From Sacculina carcini (Eukaryota; Arthropoda; Thecostraca; Sacculinidae), in assembly GCA_916048095.2 (NCBI GenBank), contig OU696573.1, positions 5,525,418 to 5,589,417 of the forward strand: DNA of 64,000 nucleotides, read 5' to 3'. The notes under the pieces were generated by a model. It saw nothing but the letters and a program-made list of their open reading frames with translations, did no database searches and was not told the DNA's origin. The translations under genes and the position numbers were made by a program. The first letter of the stretch is position 1; each line of letters opens with the position of its first letter. Of the stretch, positions 39,925 to 51,938 are shown in pieces.

Positions 39925-40543
39925 GTTACTGCACGACACTAAGAGAAACCAGAGCAGCACGCGCACACGCATATATCATTCACACCAGTGTGTAAGGCTA
40001 TGTGTGTGTTGCCGTGCGTGCTGGATTGTGGTGACCTAACTATACGTTATTAATGAGGCCGTGCACAGCTTGTAGCTGGAGAATGTAGTAGGTGGCGCTA
40101 GTTAGCGGTATATAAGCACAGTGCTTTCACCAGCAGCAGCAGGAGCAGCAGCAGTAGAGGAGATTCAGTAGAGAAGTGGAGAGGTTCAGAGGGAGAATCG
40201 AACGGAACAGAGTATAGCAACACCAGAGGATAGAACATAGAAGAATAGGTGAATACGGATGAGACCATTGAGGAATATAGACTAGGCCACCATGTAGGGA
40301 GTTAGTGCGGATTAGAGACGGGACAGAACAGGAGATAGAACATTGGATAACATTAGGACAGATAGAGTTAGGAACTGCAGCATTATAGATAATATCACAA
40401 CGCAATGCATTTTTTCAACAGCCAACTGTTTTTGGAATCGGCAATAAGAGTTATCGCGGCACACAACATCATGAGACCTGCTTCACTAGAACCATCACAA
40501 CAACAGATATCAACACCTGCTACTTAAAAACAACGCTGTTACT
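39582..40543. mobile_element. Solo LTR (TGTAACA family), 962 bp
   Basis: Flanked by a perfect AGGAG duplication (39577-39581, 40544-40548). Starts TGTAACA, ends TGTTACT (expected TGTTACA). Shares GTTATCGCGGCACACAACATCA near the 3' end with the solo LTR at 29334. Contains a CA microsatellite (39870-39925) and a TATATAAG box near 40110. No coding sequence. Confidence 0.87.
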
Positions 40544-40629
40544 AGGAGGAATAAGAAATAAAGGGTATAAAGAAGAAATAATAAGAAATGGAAAAACGAA
40601 TAAATTGAAGAATAGAAGAAAATAAATTA

Positions 40630-40730
40630 GTTTGGGTTAGGTCAGGTCAAGTTAGGTCGGGTTAGGTCGGGTTAGGTGTGACGTCATAGGGGGCGTGGCC
40701 TAAGTAATGTAAACAAATGTGACAAAGTGT
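40630..40730 (+). repeat. TTAGG-like tract plus TGACGTCA block (copy 2 of 3)
   Basis: GGTTAGG/GGTCAGG tract, then GTGTGACGTCATAGGGGG, GGCCTAAG and ATGTAAACAAATGTGACAAA, the same order as at 38.17 kb. Confidence 0.85.
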
Positions 40731-40734
40731 CGAA

Positions 40735-40955
40735 GGATACTACTACATGATACCAGTAGCAGGCCGAGACCTGACCAGACATTTCTGCCTTTGGTCGCCT
40801 TTTACGATACGCGGCAGCTACGGTGGCATAATTCTAACCCTCTACGGCAGGTGATATAGAATTCGCCCAATGAAATTTTCCTCCCGGGGTTTCCAACCAT
40901 GGACCTCCTTCTGAGGCTGGTGTACTGCCACTACATCACGGAGTCCCTTTTTAAC
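40735..40955 (-). mobile_element. tRNA-derived SINE with conserved central domain
   Basis: On the minus strand the head starts ACTCCGTGATGTAGTGGCAG (A box region), with a B-box-like GGTTGGAAACCCC. The body contains CGTATCGTAAAAGGCGACCA, a form of the conserved central word found in several invertebrate SINE families. Related to the SINE at 54577-54912. Confidence 0.72.
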
Positions 40956-42440
40956 CTGCATTCATTCTGCCAAAAAAGTATATCAAACGAAACTTTAAAA
41001 ACAAAACCACCGACGCATACAGATAACCACTGTATCGTATTGAAAAGTGATTATTCCTGGAAAACTACCAAGTGATCGCTTTACTGCATCAAGTGAACGA
41101 AACAGGAAATAATTTTCACAGTGTAATCTTATATCGATATATGGGTGATGCTGGCTCTCAAAGTATTTCACGTTAAAACGTCTTTTGAGTAGAATGTGGA
41201 AACGCATGTCTAATGGCGTCACATATGGTTACGAAACCAATCACATAACACGTCGGGTAGAAGCGATTGCCCCCGATTCCAGTAACGATGCCTGTGAACA
41301 CTAAACCATGTTTTCTGCTATTAAGTATGAAACTCAGCTTGAAGCAACTTGCTCAAGCTCAGCTCAGCATGCAGTTGCCAAACCTCTAAGACTGCCACTC
41401 TATGTGGGTATGATATCGCTTGAGTTCGGTCATATTTCTTGTTACGGTATACGTATGCACAGTCCGCATCAAACCACCATAAACAAGTCACCATGTATCA
41501 GACTATGCCATAGTTGCGTCTGTGTTCCAGGATAAGCAAAAAGCGGTCGTGCTTGATGAACGGTGGAATGTCGCACGCCTGCGACTACAAAGAAATTGAC
41601 TACGCCACCAACGACGTCAACTACTATAACGGCGTGCAAACGCCAGGACGCTGAAACAGCTGACCTATCCTATGGCTACATCGAATGACAACTACGACTC
41701 GAGACACAACTAAACCTGGCCGCAGCAATTCGCAAGACTGTTGTGGAAATTAAATCACGCTACATAAGTTATTACGTTATGAAGTCCAATTTATGAAAAT
41801 GTGCCCACAAAAACTAGGTGATATAACTCATCGGCATATCGAGAAGAGCGAAAAAATATAGGCACCAGTCTGGCATTTTTGCAAATACGACCAACCATTG
41901 CATTAGCTATGATATTGATAATATGGACTGTCAAATGAGAAACCAATAGCAGTGCCATTATTATATGATGAACGTACTACTATATCCCGAACAAGCGCAC
42001 AAATGGTGTTTGCACCATTCCAAAATCAAGAAGCATTATAATCAAACTAACGTGGCGGAGCAATGTAATCACTAGACTAACACAATTATGCTGTAAAACT
42101 TTTTCCTGTAAAAACCTGCCTGGCGACAATGTTCCGACGCATTAACCCGTTATAGCCAAGAAATATTTTCAATGAAATGTTTATTATTTTCAATGACTTT
42201 TATGGCAAGAACAACATAATCGCATATAAAATTGAAAAACCACTATTCATAGTCAATATATACAATTTTAGAATCAATTCCTTATCTTAGGACCATGGGC
42301 ACCAGAAAAGTTGAAATTTAGCAACCTTGAACCTGATGCATATATGAAGTACTTTCCATCTAACATTCTGTATTGCTGAAGCCAAATTATACATGGGTAT
42401 AATATAGAATATGTATATTATGCATAAATATACATAAGGT
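40956..42440. other. No recognisable gene; possible piggyBac 3' terminus near 42142
   Basis: AT-rich, no coherent ORF. TTAACCCGTTATAGCC at about 42142-42157 looks like a TTAA target plus a piggyBac-type terminus and would bound the piggyBac remnant on its right. Confidence 0.4.
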
Positions 42441-42442
42441 TG

Positions 42443-43690
42443 TTATGCACCTTTTTCACTGTAGGTATGCCATTGATTTTCACAGGCTGCCATGTGAAGT
42501 CCCACATTGCACTTCACACACTGCTTGCTCACTTTCTTCTTACACTGTGCACATTTCCTCTGTTTTCCTCCCTCTGTTCTTTCAAGTCGGTGTCCTGTAC
42601 CAGCAAATCTGATATCAGGAAGCACTTTTCCAGTCATCATTTTCACACGCCCTGGTTGCTTAGGTTTAGAAGGAATGGTCTTATTTAGATAATACCTAAC
42701 AATAGAGCGATTGAAGCCCAAGAGAGATGTTTGAGTTCCTGATATGATTGTGCTGATTATACATGCATTCAGAACAGCAGTGTCAACCAAGTTAGTGAAG
42801 ATGTTGAAGTACCATTTCTTCCCTTTCACACCGACCCGGTATTTCTGTGTCAGCTAATCAAGGTGATCAACTCCTCCCATGTATTTGTTATACATGGCAA
42901 TAAGGTGAGGCTGGGGGACATTGATATGTTTCCTCTCTTTCTTGCTCCACCGTCTAGCAGACCCAACTGGGGTAAAGGACTGGTGATTACTGCCAATGGT
43001 AACTAAACTATTGTCATTCCACTTCAGAAAGAATACTCCGTTTTCCTGGTCAAACAAGTAGTCATAAACTCCACGTTACATTTTTTCATGTTCTTGTCAC
43101 TCTCCAGTGAGCATTTGGCAGTCCGGCTGGCGCGAGTTGTTCCAGTGATTCTAATACCCAGATATTTCATGTGTGCTAGCAGCTTGTAACTGGTGATGAA
43201 ATTATCCAGAAAAAGTTCATGGACACTTGGGTTATCCAAGTGTTGTGTCATGGCCACGACTACTTTTCCTCCAAGGATGTTTTTGAACATGGTTACGGTT
43301 TCTTTCTTCTCTTTCCCTTGATAGAGATGCATCCGATAGCAGTAGCCTGTTCTTCCACAGCACATAATCCATTGCTTTAATCTAAAGCGGATTGGTTTTC
43401 CTCTCATGAACTGTTTCAGGCCATTCTTTCCATAATACCTCACATTTTGTTCGTCAAAAATATTCCGAACGATTTGAACCTCTCATTCAGATAATCATAT
43501 ATTGGCCTTAGCTTGAATGCTTTGTCATCCTTGTTTTGGGAGGCCTTTTCATTATCAGCAAAATGTAGATATTTCTATATTTCTGTGTACCTGTTTCTCG
43601 GCATGACATTCCTTATCGTCGGTGTGTCTTGATCTTCATCACAGCTCCAATACTGACGCTCACTTGGTAACTTCCACACACACAGCCTGA
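42443..43690 (-). pseudogene. piggyBac transposase, decayed (copy A)
   Basis: Reading from right to left: YWSCDEDQDTPTIRNVMPRNRY, FKLRPIYDYLNERF, then DDE-domain pieces (FLDNFITSYKLL, KYLGIRITGT, FFLKWNDNSLVTIGSN, RRWSKKERKHINVPQPHLIA, YNKYMGGVDHLD), ending with the Cys-rich C-terminal finger (CAQCKKKVSKQCVKC, GLHMAAC). The pieces lie in several frames with stops at about 43446 and 42855, so it is inactive. The domain order is that of piggyBac family DDE transposases. Confidence 0.87.
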
Positions 43691-43780
43691 ACACACAACC
43701 TGAACACACAACCTGAACACACAACGTGAACACACAACGTGAACACACAACGTGAGCACACAACCTGAACACAAAACCTG
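43675..43780. repeat. 15-bp tandem repeat
   Basis: Seven or so units of ACACAACCTGAACAC with CGTGAAC variants, upstream of the piggyBac remnant. Confidence 0.9.
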
Positions 43781-44035
43781 TTAATTTATACCCAACTGGC
43801 ACATATTTTGTGCATACCTAGAAACAAGGGTCACCCACAAGTTTTTTACAAACCTAGCACATTGACTGTAGTGTTCATACGAAATGTTCTGAAGAATCGC
43901 CAATTTTAATGTCATAATTGAAAGAACACATTTTTCGTTAGGAAAAACTGTTGGTAGCATGGCAACCGGCGTGAATAACCCGCTGCATGGACTGCTGCAC
44001 AAGGGCCACCACGATTGCGCAAGAATTCACCAATT

Positions 44036-44145
44036 AGTCGCCTTTAGCAAGGCGTAAAATTGCGGAATTCGTTGACAAAATTGGCCTTTATAAAGGCGCA
44101 TATGAGGTGTAATCGCTAAACGAGTGCGCCTTTAAAAAGGCGTGA
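44036..44145. repeat. Three similar short palindromes
   Basis: CGCCTTTAGCAAGGCG, GCCTTTATAAAGGC and GCGCCTTTAAAAAGGCG, each a hairpin with arm GCCTTT or GCCTT, within about 110 bp. Confidence 0.75.
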
Positions 44146-44539
44146 AGAGATGCTGTGGGTACGTTACAATGCAGAAAAAGCAGCTGGGTTTTTCCAGTGT
44201 ATTAGCAATTACAGCGTAGACTTGCAAAACAGCACGGCGAAATAACATTAAACACAAGGCGAGTATTGCAGAGGAGCAGTTGAAGATGTGCCTGCAGTGT
44301 TGCTGGAGAGAGTGGTGAGTGCGCAGGAACAATGATCCCACTCAGCATTCTGCGCCCCCTTATATAGCCCGATGGTTCATGCCGTAGTCGGAGTGCACCG
44401 GAAGTGTGTCCGACAACCACATAAACCCGCGCTGATAGTGGTCAAAACGGTTATGCTTTTGCGCAAAGCATGCTGCACGCGACTAAATGCATATAGGACC
44501 GGGGCGCAACACGTACATCCACAGTCCCTGCGGTCAGGG
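44146..44539. other. No recognisable gene
   Basis: Only short frames open on both strands; no repeat identified. Confidence 0.4.
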
Positions 44540-44720
44540 GAAAGGAATACTGCCGCCGTACCCGCTGCGTGTCGTAAGAGGCGACTAAAAGCGGACCCTC
44601 TGCTTCCTTTCTCCAAGATACTACTGTCAGGACCGATGGGGGCGCAATAATTCAGCAGAGTTGGTACCCCCACTGTAACGGCAGCTTTCTTCTGTCCTAT
44701 CATTCTCCCCGAATTAAAAA
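44540..44720 (+). mobile_element. SINE fragment with conserved central domain
   Basis: Contains GCGTGTCGTAAGAGGCGACT, the well-conserved central word of several invertebrate SINE families, and ends in an A-rich tail (GAATTAAAAAAAACATAC) near 44710-44730. The tRNA head is not clear. Confidence 0.68.
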
Positions 44721-46268
44721 AAACATACATCCACATACACAATACATTACAGTTTATCTAAATAGGCAATACACATGAATGGCAAATACACAGGCACGTT
44801 GATGCACATGAACAAGCGAACATGGACGTAGGCAATTCAAAAACTGTACAAACGTCACTTATGCATGCATACAAAACATTTAAACACAAAACAAGATTAT
44901 GTTTTAATTATGTGTGGTTCCCTAGGACATGGTTCAATACACTACACATGTTTCGGGCAGACAATAGTTTGGAAGAACGTCCTACAACATTTTTCATCAA
45001 ATTTATACGATAGTGTAACGAATAACGTAGCATGTATACATAAATATAACACATTAATATTTACAAGGAACGAATGGCGCCTACCAAAGACCATATCATC
45101 TGATTTAGCGCTTGCATTTCCGTTAGCTGTAGAAACAATGAAAATAAGTTAAATTCAACTATAATAAAAGATACTCTCGTTATGAACTGAACGCGCTTGC
45201 TCAATCGAAATATGTAATTTCGTTACGTGTACCCGATTACATATATCCGAGATGATACTAATGCACACGCTAACATACACACATACACACAAACTTAACA
45301 ATCATTGTATAATATACAGTGACAGTGAGTGTACATATACAGTGTATATATAGCAGTAGATCGCGCATTTTGTTGGAAACCGATGTCAGAGAATACATAA
45401 TCTACATCATGAATGTTTACCTATGAATTATCTAAGCATCTGCGTAAAGATGATATTGTCTACTACTAAGGTGCGATTGACTGCTAGTCTTGAAGATGAA
45501 CAACCGATCACCAGTGGTGCGAATAGGGTATAAATAGTAATACAAAATTTGGCCGTATAAGAATGAAGCAATCAGTATTAATCGTTGTAATACGAAAATT
45601 AAACTGTTCACCAAATACGATGAACAAGCTTTGATGCCCTAAAAGATTATTTCCACTGCAAAAAGTTCAAAATATAGCATGTGACTACGGACATCAGGAT
45701 ACCAATTCCATGTAAAATATTGTTTGTGACCTATGTATGTGTTGTTTTGGGCCCAATGAACATTGTGACTGAGCGCAGTGGAGCCGCATGTCATCCCAAT
45801 AGATCAGGGGTAGGCAAACATTTTGTTGAGAGTCGGGTAAATGAAAAAATACGAGCGCGGGTCGCATAATGATTCTTTTCAACACTTGCAAGCCAGAACC
45901 AAAGCTCTGTAAAATTAGACAAAACAATTCAATAGGCATTCCCTGCTAACCCATTAATGCCGATAATTACTGGATGACAACTGAAATTCAAATTTACATG
46001 AGAATGCTATATTTTGATCACATTTACGTATAAAAAGAAAAAATATTTATTATTATATTCTCAAATAGATGATGGCAAATATACTTGCCAACCGGTAATA
46101 ACATAAAGAAACAAGGCAAACAAAATAAAATGCAATTGACAAAATTGCCAAACTTCACATCATTTCATACATTCAGGGTGAACAGGAATATTGCATACAC
46201 TGCAAAAATAGATGGTGCGTCCACCACACTGCCGACACTTGTTGAAATGACTCTTGTCTTGTCAAATT
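44721..46268. other. Mostly unassigned; hAT-like terminus at ~45807
   Basis: No coherent ORF. CAGGGGTAGGCAAAC at about 45807, followed by GGGTCGCATAATG, is the typical start of many hAT elements. CTAACCCATTAATGCC near 45949 may be a piggyBac-type end belonging to the fragment at 46.4 kb. Confidence 0.45.
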
Positions 46269-46390
46269 AAAGGTTAAAGTTTAAAGGCCTAAGCGACAGC
46301 TGCTACACTGGAATAATCCGAAGCTAATTATAACACAGGTGTGTCCCGTGCAGCTCGCTGCCACCAGAGAACCGACGCTCTCCTCGCCAG
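46269..46390. repeat. SINE body fragment
   Basis: Shares AAAGGCCTAAGCGACAGCTG and CCCGTGCAGCT(C/G)GCTGCCACC with 54577-54690. Confidence 0.6.
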
Positions 46391-46393
46391 TTG

Positions 46394-46696
46394 TCATGCA
46401 GAGTCCAGCAAACTAATTTTCTTATCGTTGTTCCTGGAGAGTTTCCATCCATTTACAACCTGAGCGTTCACAGTCCATGCAAAAAGGAGACACCACCACT
46501 TTATATATCTGATTCTGCATCGATAAGCTGCCATTTGCTGATCGAACACATCAACGCCGCCCATGTGCTGATTATAAATGTGTATTGAATGTGGCAGAAA
46601 ATTAAAGAAAATTGGCAGCACACAACAGTACACGGTCATATACACAGATACACAGAAAACAGCACCTCCCGACCACACGTCCCACAACAAACACAA
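46394..46696 (-). pseudogene. piggyBac transposase fragment (copy C)
   Basis: Retains IYNQHMGGVDVFDQQMAAYR and KWWCLLFAWTVNAQVVNGW, the segment after the last catalytic Asp of piggyBac DDE transposases. Upstream reading is decayed. Confidence 0.8.
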
Positions 46697-47368
46697 CGTA
46701 TCGCCACCCTCAGTACACTGATCTCTTCTTCTCTGCGAAAGCGAGACACCTAATCCAGGCTCGTCATACGATATCTATCAGTATCAGCTGATGCTGCAAC
46801 ATTACTCAGCAGGCTATCAAGCTGCAAAGCAATCGTTTCCGGAGCGCACGCCAGCACACACACATACACACACATGCATACACACGCTCGCATGCGACTG
46901 TCGCATCAGCACTCCCACTACGCATACAATTCACTCACATTCCCCCTTGATCTCCACGATCGCTCGACATCGGATTCCTCCTGTACACTACAAAATAGTT
47001 TAACCTGGACGGCATTCGCGCCTGTCTTCTCGGACTTCTTGATTTCTTCTCGGCAGCTGGCACCTCCTCGGCCCTGGAAGGTCACACCTCTCCGTAGACC
47101 TCAGGCTGCAGCTGCTGATCACCAACCACAACAGCCTCAGCCACCATCTATATTGTTGTTATCCCACAAAATAGCCAAAATATTCAATCCATCAATGCAA
47201 AAGCAAGAACATGTAAGCCAACAAATATATACACAAATAAACCAACAGTCTCCACACCCCTTTATAGTTCCGTCTTCTCCTTTCAGCGCGGAGGCGCCAA
47301 CATCGTCTCCACACTGGTTCTTCATCAGGCATTCTCACGGTGTAGCGATAAATTAGGTCCACAGGCCG
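46697..47368. other. CA-rich and Pro/Gln-rich coding-like DNA, unassigned
   Basis: CA microsatellite at 46855-46880. The plus-strand frame 46874-47356 is low complexity and matches nothing I know. Confidence 0.35.
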
Positions 47369-47863
47369 TCAATCGGTGCCTTCCAACTCCAACGGAGACA
47401 TATTATACAGCATGACAGCCTCAAGCACCGTACATCGTTTCCTGGCTGCAATAGTTTTAACGGTTCGATGGCAACGCTCAACTGTGCCACATCCCACCGG
47501 TCGGTACGCGCACCTGTAAGTCACTCTCACGTGCCACTTTTTCATCACTTCTAGAAAAGTCCCACCGCGAAATGACGTATAGTTATCTATTAGCAGCTCG
47601 GCAGGTGGCCCTCGTTCGCTGAACACTTCATTGAAAACCTCAGCAACTTCTTGACTGCTTCTGGAATGAATCCTTCTCCACACAACAAAGCGCGAAGGTC
47701 CACAGTCAATCAGTGAAAGGTAGAGCGAAGGTCCGACGTGAGTGAAGTCAGCGCACAACGTGGTCCATACTTTGCTGACACTCAGCTCACCCATTTTCCA
47801 CTTCGACGGTGCTGGACACACACCGCGATAGGTGTCTGCAGTAGAATGAAACCATGATTTCAT
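47369..47863 (-). pseudogene. pol: Integrase fragment of the element 3 family
   Basis: Carries the integrase core: Asp in TLCADFTHVGPS, SLIDCGPSRFVVWRRI, Asp in LLIDNYTSFRGG, Glu in GTVERCHRTVK. The same motifs in the same order as pol of element 3 (SMVDCGPSRLAVWRRL, LLLDNSTAF). Open within the fragment; both ends truncated. The right end merges with piggyBac copy B at 47864. Confidence 0.85.
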
Positions 47864-48660
47864 GAATGCTACATGATTTTACTTTTTCCTTATCTTTATT
47901 TGTTTGGCTTAGGTGTTCAAAAAGAAGTCGTACCTTGAAGAAACGATCACCATCCATAGCCATATTGTCCTTGAAATGCAAGCACCTCATTATCTGTTCA
48001 GAAGTGTCGCGCCTCATAGAATCAATAACAAGTTTATTTTGTGTATCGGGAGGCTCACTCCAATACAGTCTTCTGTTAGGTACCATATTGTAACCTGAGA
48101 GTATGAGAATCGCTAGAAACACCTTCACATTCTCCTCACTTACTTCAGTGCAGATAATGCCTTTCTGGTGAGCATGTTTACTTTGTTCACACAGTGTTGC
48201 AATCCCATCCTCTGTCCAATACTTTTCTTCAAACATATTTAAAGGATTTGTGTCCGCTGCCTGACTACACTGCCCTGAGGTTACTTCATCATCATTATCT
48301 GTATCCTGCACATACTGAGATGTGGACACGTTATCATATTCGGGGACCAGATTTACCACCTGATAAATTTTATCATTCCAATTGTATGCAGTTTTTTTCG
48401 TCGCTTTGTTTTAGGTGGTTCTGATGGAAGATATTGAGTTGATTCGATGTGACGGTAATCATCATCTGCATTACGACTCAAAACATTCATGAGTAGAATG
48501 ATCACGGGAAGGTTCACCGAGTTGTAGATCGAAATGATCGATCATCATCAGAACCGTCACTATCCTGATCTGTGTCGGCTTCCGGTGCTTCCTAGGAGGG
48601 TTCGATAGCTATTCTGCCTTCAGTTTTCTCATCTGATTCCTCTTCCATCATAGGGTTATG
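47864..48660 (-). pseudogene. piggyBac transposase, N-terminal half (copy B)
   Basis: Motifs: FLAILILSGYNMVPNRRLYW, then SMRRDTSEQIMRCLHFKDN and RFFKVRLLFEHL, the N-terminal part of piggyBac transposases. An acidic N-terminal region (EEESDEKTEG) is visible near 48640 but is separated by stops and a frame change near 48380. The C-terminal half is replaced by the integrase fragment. Confidence 0.85.
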
Positions 48661-48985
48661 TATTTCATCCAGGGACAACCTAAAATCAAGATATATAACA
48701 TATCATTACACGTAAGCAGCGGTACATTCAGAATTGACCAAACCGTTATCGCCAACGCCTGGTGGCAAGTATACTTGCCATGTTTATTTTTGGTAATAAA
48801 AATACTCGATATATTACACTGGGTAACAGCCAAAAACTCGTCAGGGATTTCTCAGCTGCTTTAGGATAATTTTGGTGTTATGAGTGGGAGTATCACATTG
48901 GTTTTGCACAATCAGGTTAAATTTTTGAGATACAACCATGTGTCTACCTGACTAGCTCACTAATTTTTTGTTTCAGGGTGTTGAT

Positions 48986-50514
48986 ATGGTTTCGGCGCGG
49001 CGGTCATGCAGAAATACTCCAAACATTTTTTGCTACATTTGGGGGAATTACACGCTGTCAATACACAGGAAAAGCATCACAAGCTTGGTGAAGCGCACCT
49101 ACCAGGCTTACTTTCAAGTCAGGCTGGCTGACCAAGATAAGTCCTGGGCACCGCACATGGTGTACATGACGTGCGTGGAATACCTCCGGCGGTGGACGAA
49201 GGGCACGTAAACTCTTGGGGATTTTGTTGTTGTTGGGGAAGTTGGGGACTCGATGGTTTAGAGGGAGCCGTCTGACCATGAATCGGATTATTGCTTCTGC
49301 ACCATCAATACTACTGGTATTAACCGAAAAAATTGGAGCAGCCTTCAGTACCCCGACCCTCCATCTGCCCGCCGTCCAGTTGCTCACTGCGAATAACTTC
49401 CAGTACCAGCATGCGGAGAGCTTCCTGACAGCGACGACGAATCCACCACTGCATATGAGGGAGGAGATACACAAGAAGAGTGTGAAACACAAGATAGTTC
49501 ACAGTCCTTTTCACAATGTGAGCTTAATGATCTGGTTCGGGATCTCAGCTTGTCTAAAACGTCCACCGAGCTGTTTACTTCCAGATTCAAAGATAAAAAT
49601 CTACCCGGCGAGGATGCGCGTATCACGTTCTTTCGAAGAAGAAATCATGGCTACATGAGCTACTTCTGCCAGGAGTAAGACCTCGTGTACTGCCGAGATG
49701 TCGCCGGTCTCCTTGTTAAACTCGGCGCTCCTCAATATGAACCGAGAGATTGGCGACTCTTCATAGATAGTAGCAAGCGCTTTTGAAGAGTGTGCTCATC
49801 CACAATGGGAGCGAGTTTGCCTCAATTTCTCTTGCGCACTCTACAACTCTTAAACATAAATATGATGCAGTCAAGTACGTGCTCGACAAAATCCAATATC
49901 AGTAGCACCTATGGCTCATCTGCGTCGACCTTAAGATGGTGAAAATTCTACTTGGTCAGCAGTCTGGGTACACAAAGTAACCATGCTTTATATGTAAGTG
50001 GGACAGTCGAGACGGAGCTCAACCCTATCTGAATAAATATTGGCCGGCGCGAGAGCAATTAGAACCTGGGGCAAGCAACATCATATACGAATCTCTTTTT
50101 GACCGGGAAAAGATTTTGTTCACACCGCTTCACATCAAGCTTGGGCTAATGAAACAGTTCACGCGCGCTCTGGACAGAGATGGAAAGTGCTTCAACTACC
50201 TGTGGCGAGCCCCCCCTGGAGTGACCATTGGTAAGCTAAAGGCCGGCATTTTCGATGGCCCACAGATACGGCAGCTCATAAAGGACACAGAGTTCTAAAA
50301 ATACATGAACATGCTGGAGTGCGCCGCCTGGAGTTCGCTTGTGCAGGTGGTGAACAACTTCTTGGGTAACAAGAAAGCAGCAAACCACGCCACACTCATC
50401 AACAGCATGATAAAGAACTTCCAAAACCTCGGGTGTTTGATGAGTATATTGATAGGAAAACTAATAGCATTTTCGGACTCAGTGCATCACAATCAGTCTA
50501 ATTCCGCTGGAAAA
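48986..50514 (+). pseudogene. Decayed copy of an uncharacterised repetitive invertebrate protein family
   Basis: Motifs that I recognise from repeated, unnamed proteins in many arthropod and cnidarian genomes: FCYIWGNYTLS (usually CYICG), QDKSWAPH and RRWTKG at the N-terminus, DWRLFIDSSK in the middle, FTPLHIKLGLMKQF and LKAGIFDGPQIRQLIKD toward the C-terminus, then NNFLGNKKA. The pieces are in order on one strand but split by stops and shifts (for example 49210, 49658, 50298). A Cys of the first CxxC is Trp here. The function is unknown to me; its repetitive nature suggests a mobile-element protein. A 3' splice-like TTTTTGTTTCAG precedes it at about 48967-48976. Confidence 0.75.
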
Positions 50515-50522
50515 CCCTAGAC

Positions 50523-51387
50523 CAGTGGTCCCCAACCCCCGGGCCGAGGACCGGTACCGGTCCGTGGGTCGTTTGGTGCCGGGCCGCAGAGAAATAATAA
50601 ATGACTTACATTACTTCCGTTTTATTGATTTCGGAATCTGAACGATGTTTTATTTTGAAAAATTACCCGATTCTCTGTAACATCCGTCTATGTCACTTTT
50701 GACGCAGGTCAAGGCGCTCTTCTCGGTCACGTGAAACCCAGGAGCCAGCAAAATGAGTAAAAAACAAATGTCTTTGGAAAGATTCATTGCGAAGGGGAAA
50801 AGGCCCAGCCATGAGACAGAAGAGGAGCCTACGACTTCCAAGAAAAACACTATTGCTGAAAACACTATTGCCATTTTCGACATCCTATCTGTGTGAAGCG
50901 GGGTTTTCTGCAGTGACGGCGACCAAAACAAAATTACGAAGTAGACTGGACATAAGCCACACACTTCGGGTGTCATTGTCTCCTATTACCCCTAGATGGG
51001 ACCGCCTGGTTGCAGAAAAACAAGTTCAGGGCTCACACTGATTCAGCGTTGTGGTGAGTTTTTTTTTCTCATGCACTTTGTATTTGTGGTGTATCTTTTT
51101 TGAAGGCATGTTTAAACGTTATCATAGCGACCAGAGTGTGTCATGGGCAGAGAGGACGTTACTCTTGTTATGCTGTTGTTGCGATGTTAAGAGGACGCTG
51201 TTGAAGCAAACGGGTAGAGTGAATTTGTGTTTATCATTAGCGTTATATTTAGAAAATACCACAGTTTTCATGCAGGTCATATCATGTTATTTTGTTGTAT
51301 TTATGCGCCACACCTCAAAGGCCGGTCCCTGAAAATATTGTCTGACATTAAACCGGTCCGTGGCGCAAAAAAGGTTGGGGACCGCTG
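50523..51387 (+). mobile_element. hAT transposon, internal deletion derivative
   Basis: Ends CAGTGGTCCCCAACC and, inverted, CAGCGGTCCCCAACC, flanked by a perfect 8-bp duplication CCCTAGAC (50515-50522, 51388-51395). Both are defining for hAT. It interrupts the unnamed pseudogene region at its 3' end. Length 865 bp. Confidence 0.95.
50752..51041 (+). pseudogene. hAT transposase remnant: N-terminus fused to C-terminus
   Basis: ATG at about 50752 starts MSKKQMSLERFIAKGKRPS, a typical hAT N-terminus. After some 40 codons the sense moves to another frame, which gives the C-terminal dimerisation region (STSYLCEAGFSAVTATKTK, SRLDISHTLRVSLS). The whole BED-finger to catalytic core region is deleted, so it cannot transpose by itself. 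Confidence 0.88.
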
Positions 51388-51395
51388 CCCTAGAC

Positions 51396-51930
51396 GATTT
51401 GTCCAAAAATATTGTTTTTGTTACCCAGTGTTATCAATTATAACACTGATGATAACTTGATGATTTTGATGATAACTTATCATCAAAATATATACTCACT
51501 CGCTCAATGCTAGATCATTATTTTAGGAACAGTTTTATATGAAGTATGGGAAAGAGAGCACATGAATGCAGTTAAAAACTTACGATTTTCTGGGACGTGG
51601 TAACCCTTTCAAGGTCAACTGAGCGGATATGTGACGCAGCAGCGCGTCACATGTCCGCGGCAGCCTCGAACCATATGTATCCGTGCAGCTGCACTATTAA
51701 GCAGGCACTGTGTTAACTTCCTTCTGTAATGCATATGGGAAGTGGAGTCGTCTATGAGTTGACAGTACAAGAGCCACAATACGGTTACAGATAAGCCGAC
51801 AGGATTTAAAAAAATAGAATGCCTTAAGATTTTAATGCGGTACAATACCAACCGGCTCAATTTTAGCCAATAATTTTCATTTCTCACGCAAAATTATTGT
51901 TTTCCATCACATTCTGTTGACATGAATTGT
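51396..51930. other. Unassigned; short perfect hairpin at ~51629
   Basis: ATGTGACGC and GCGTCACAT flank a six-base loop (51629-51652), close to a TAACCCTTTCAAGG word reminiscent of piggyBac termini. Confidence 0.4.
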
Positions 51931-51938
51931 ATTCAAAT

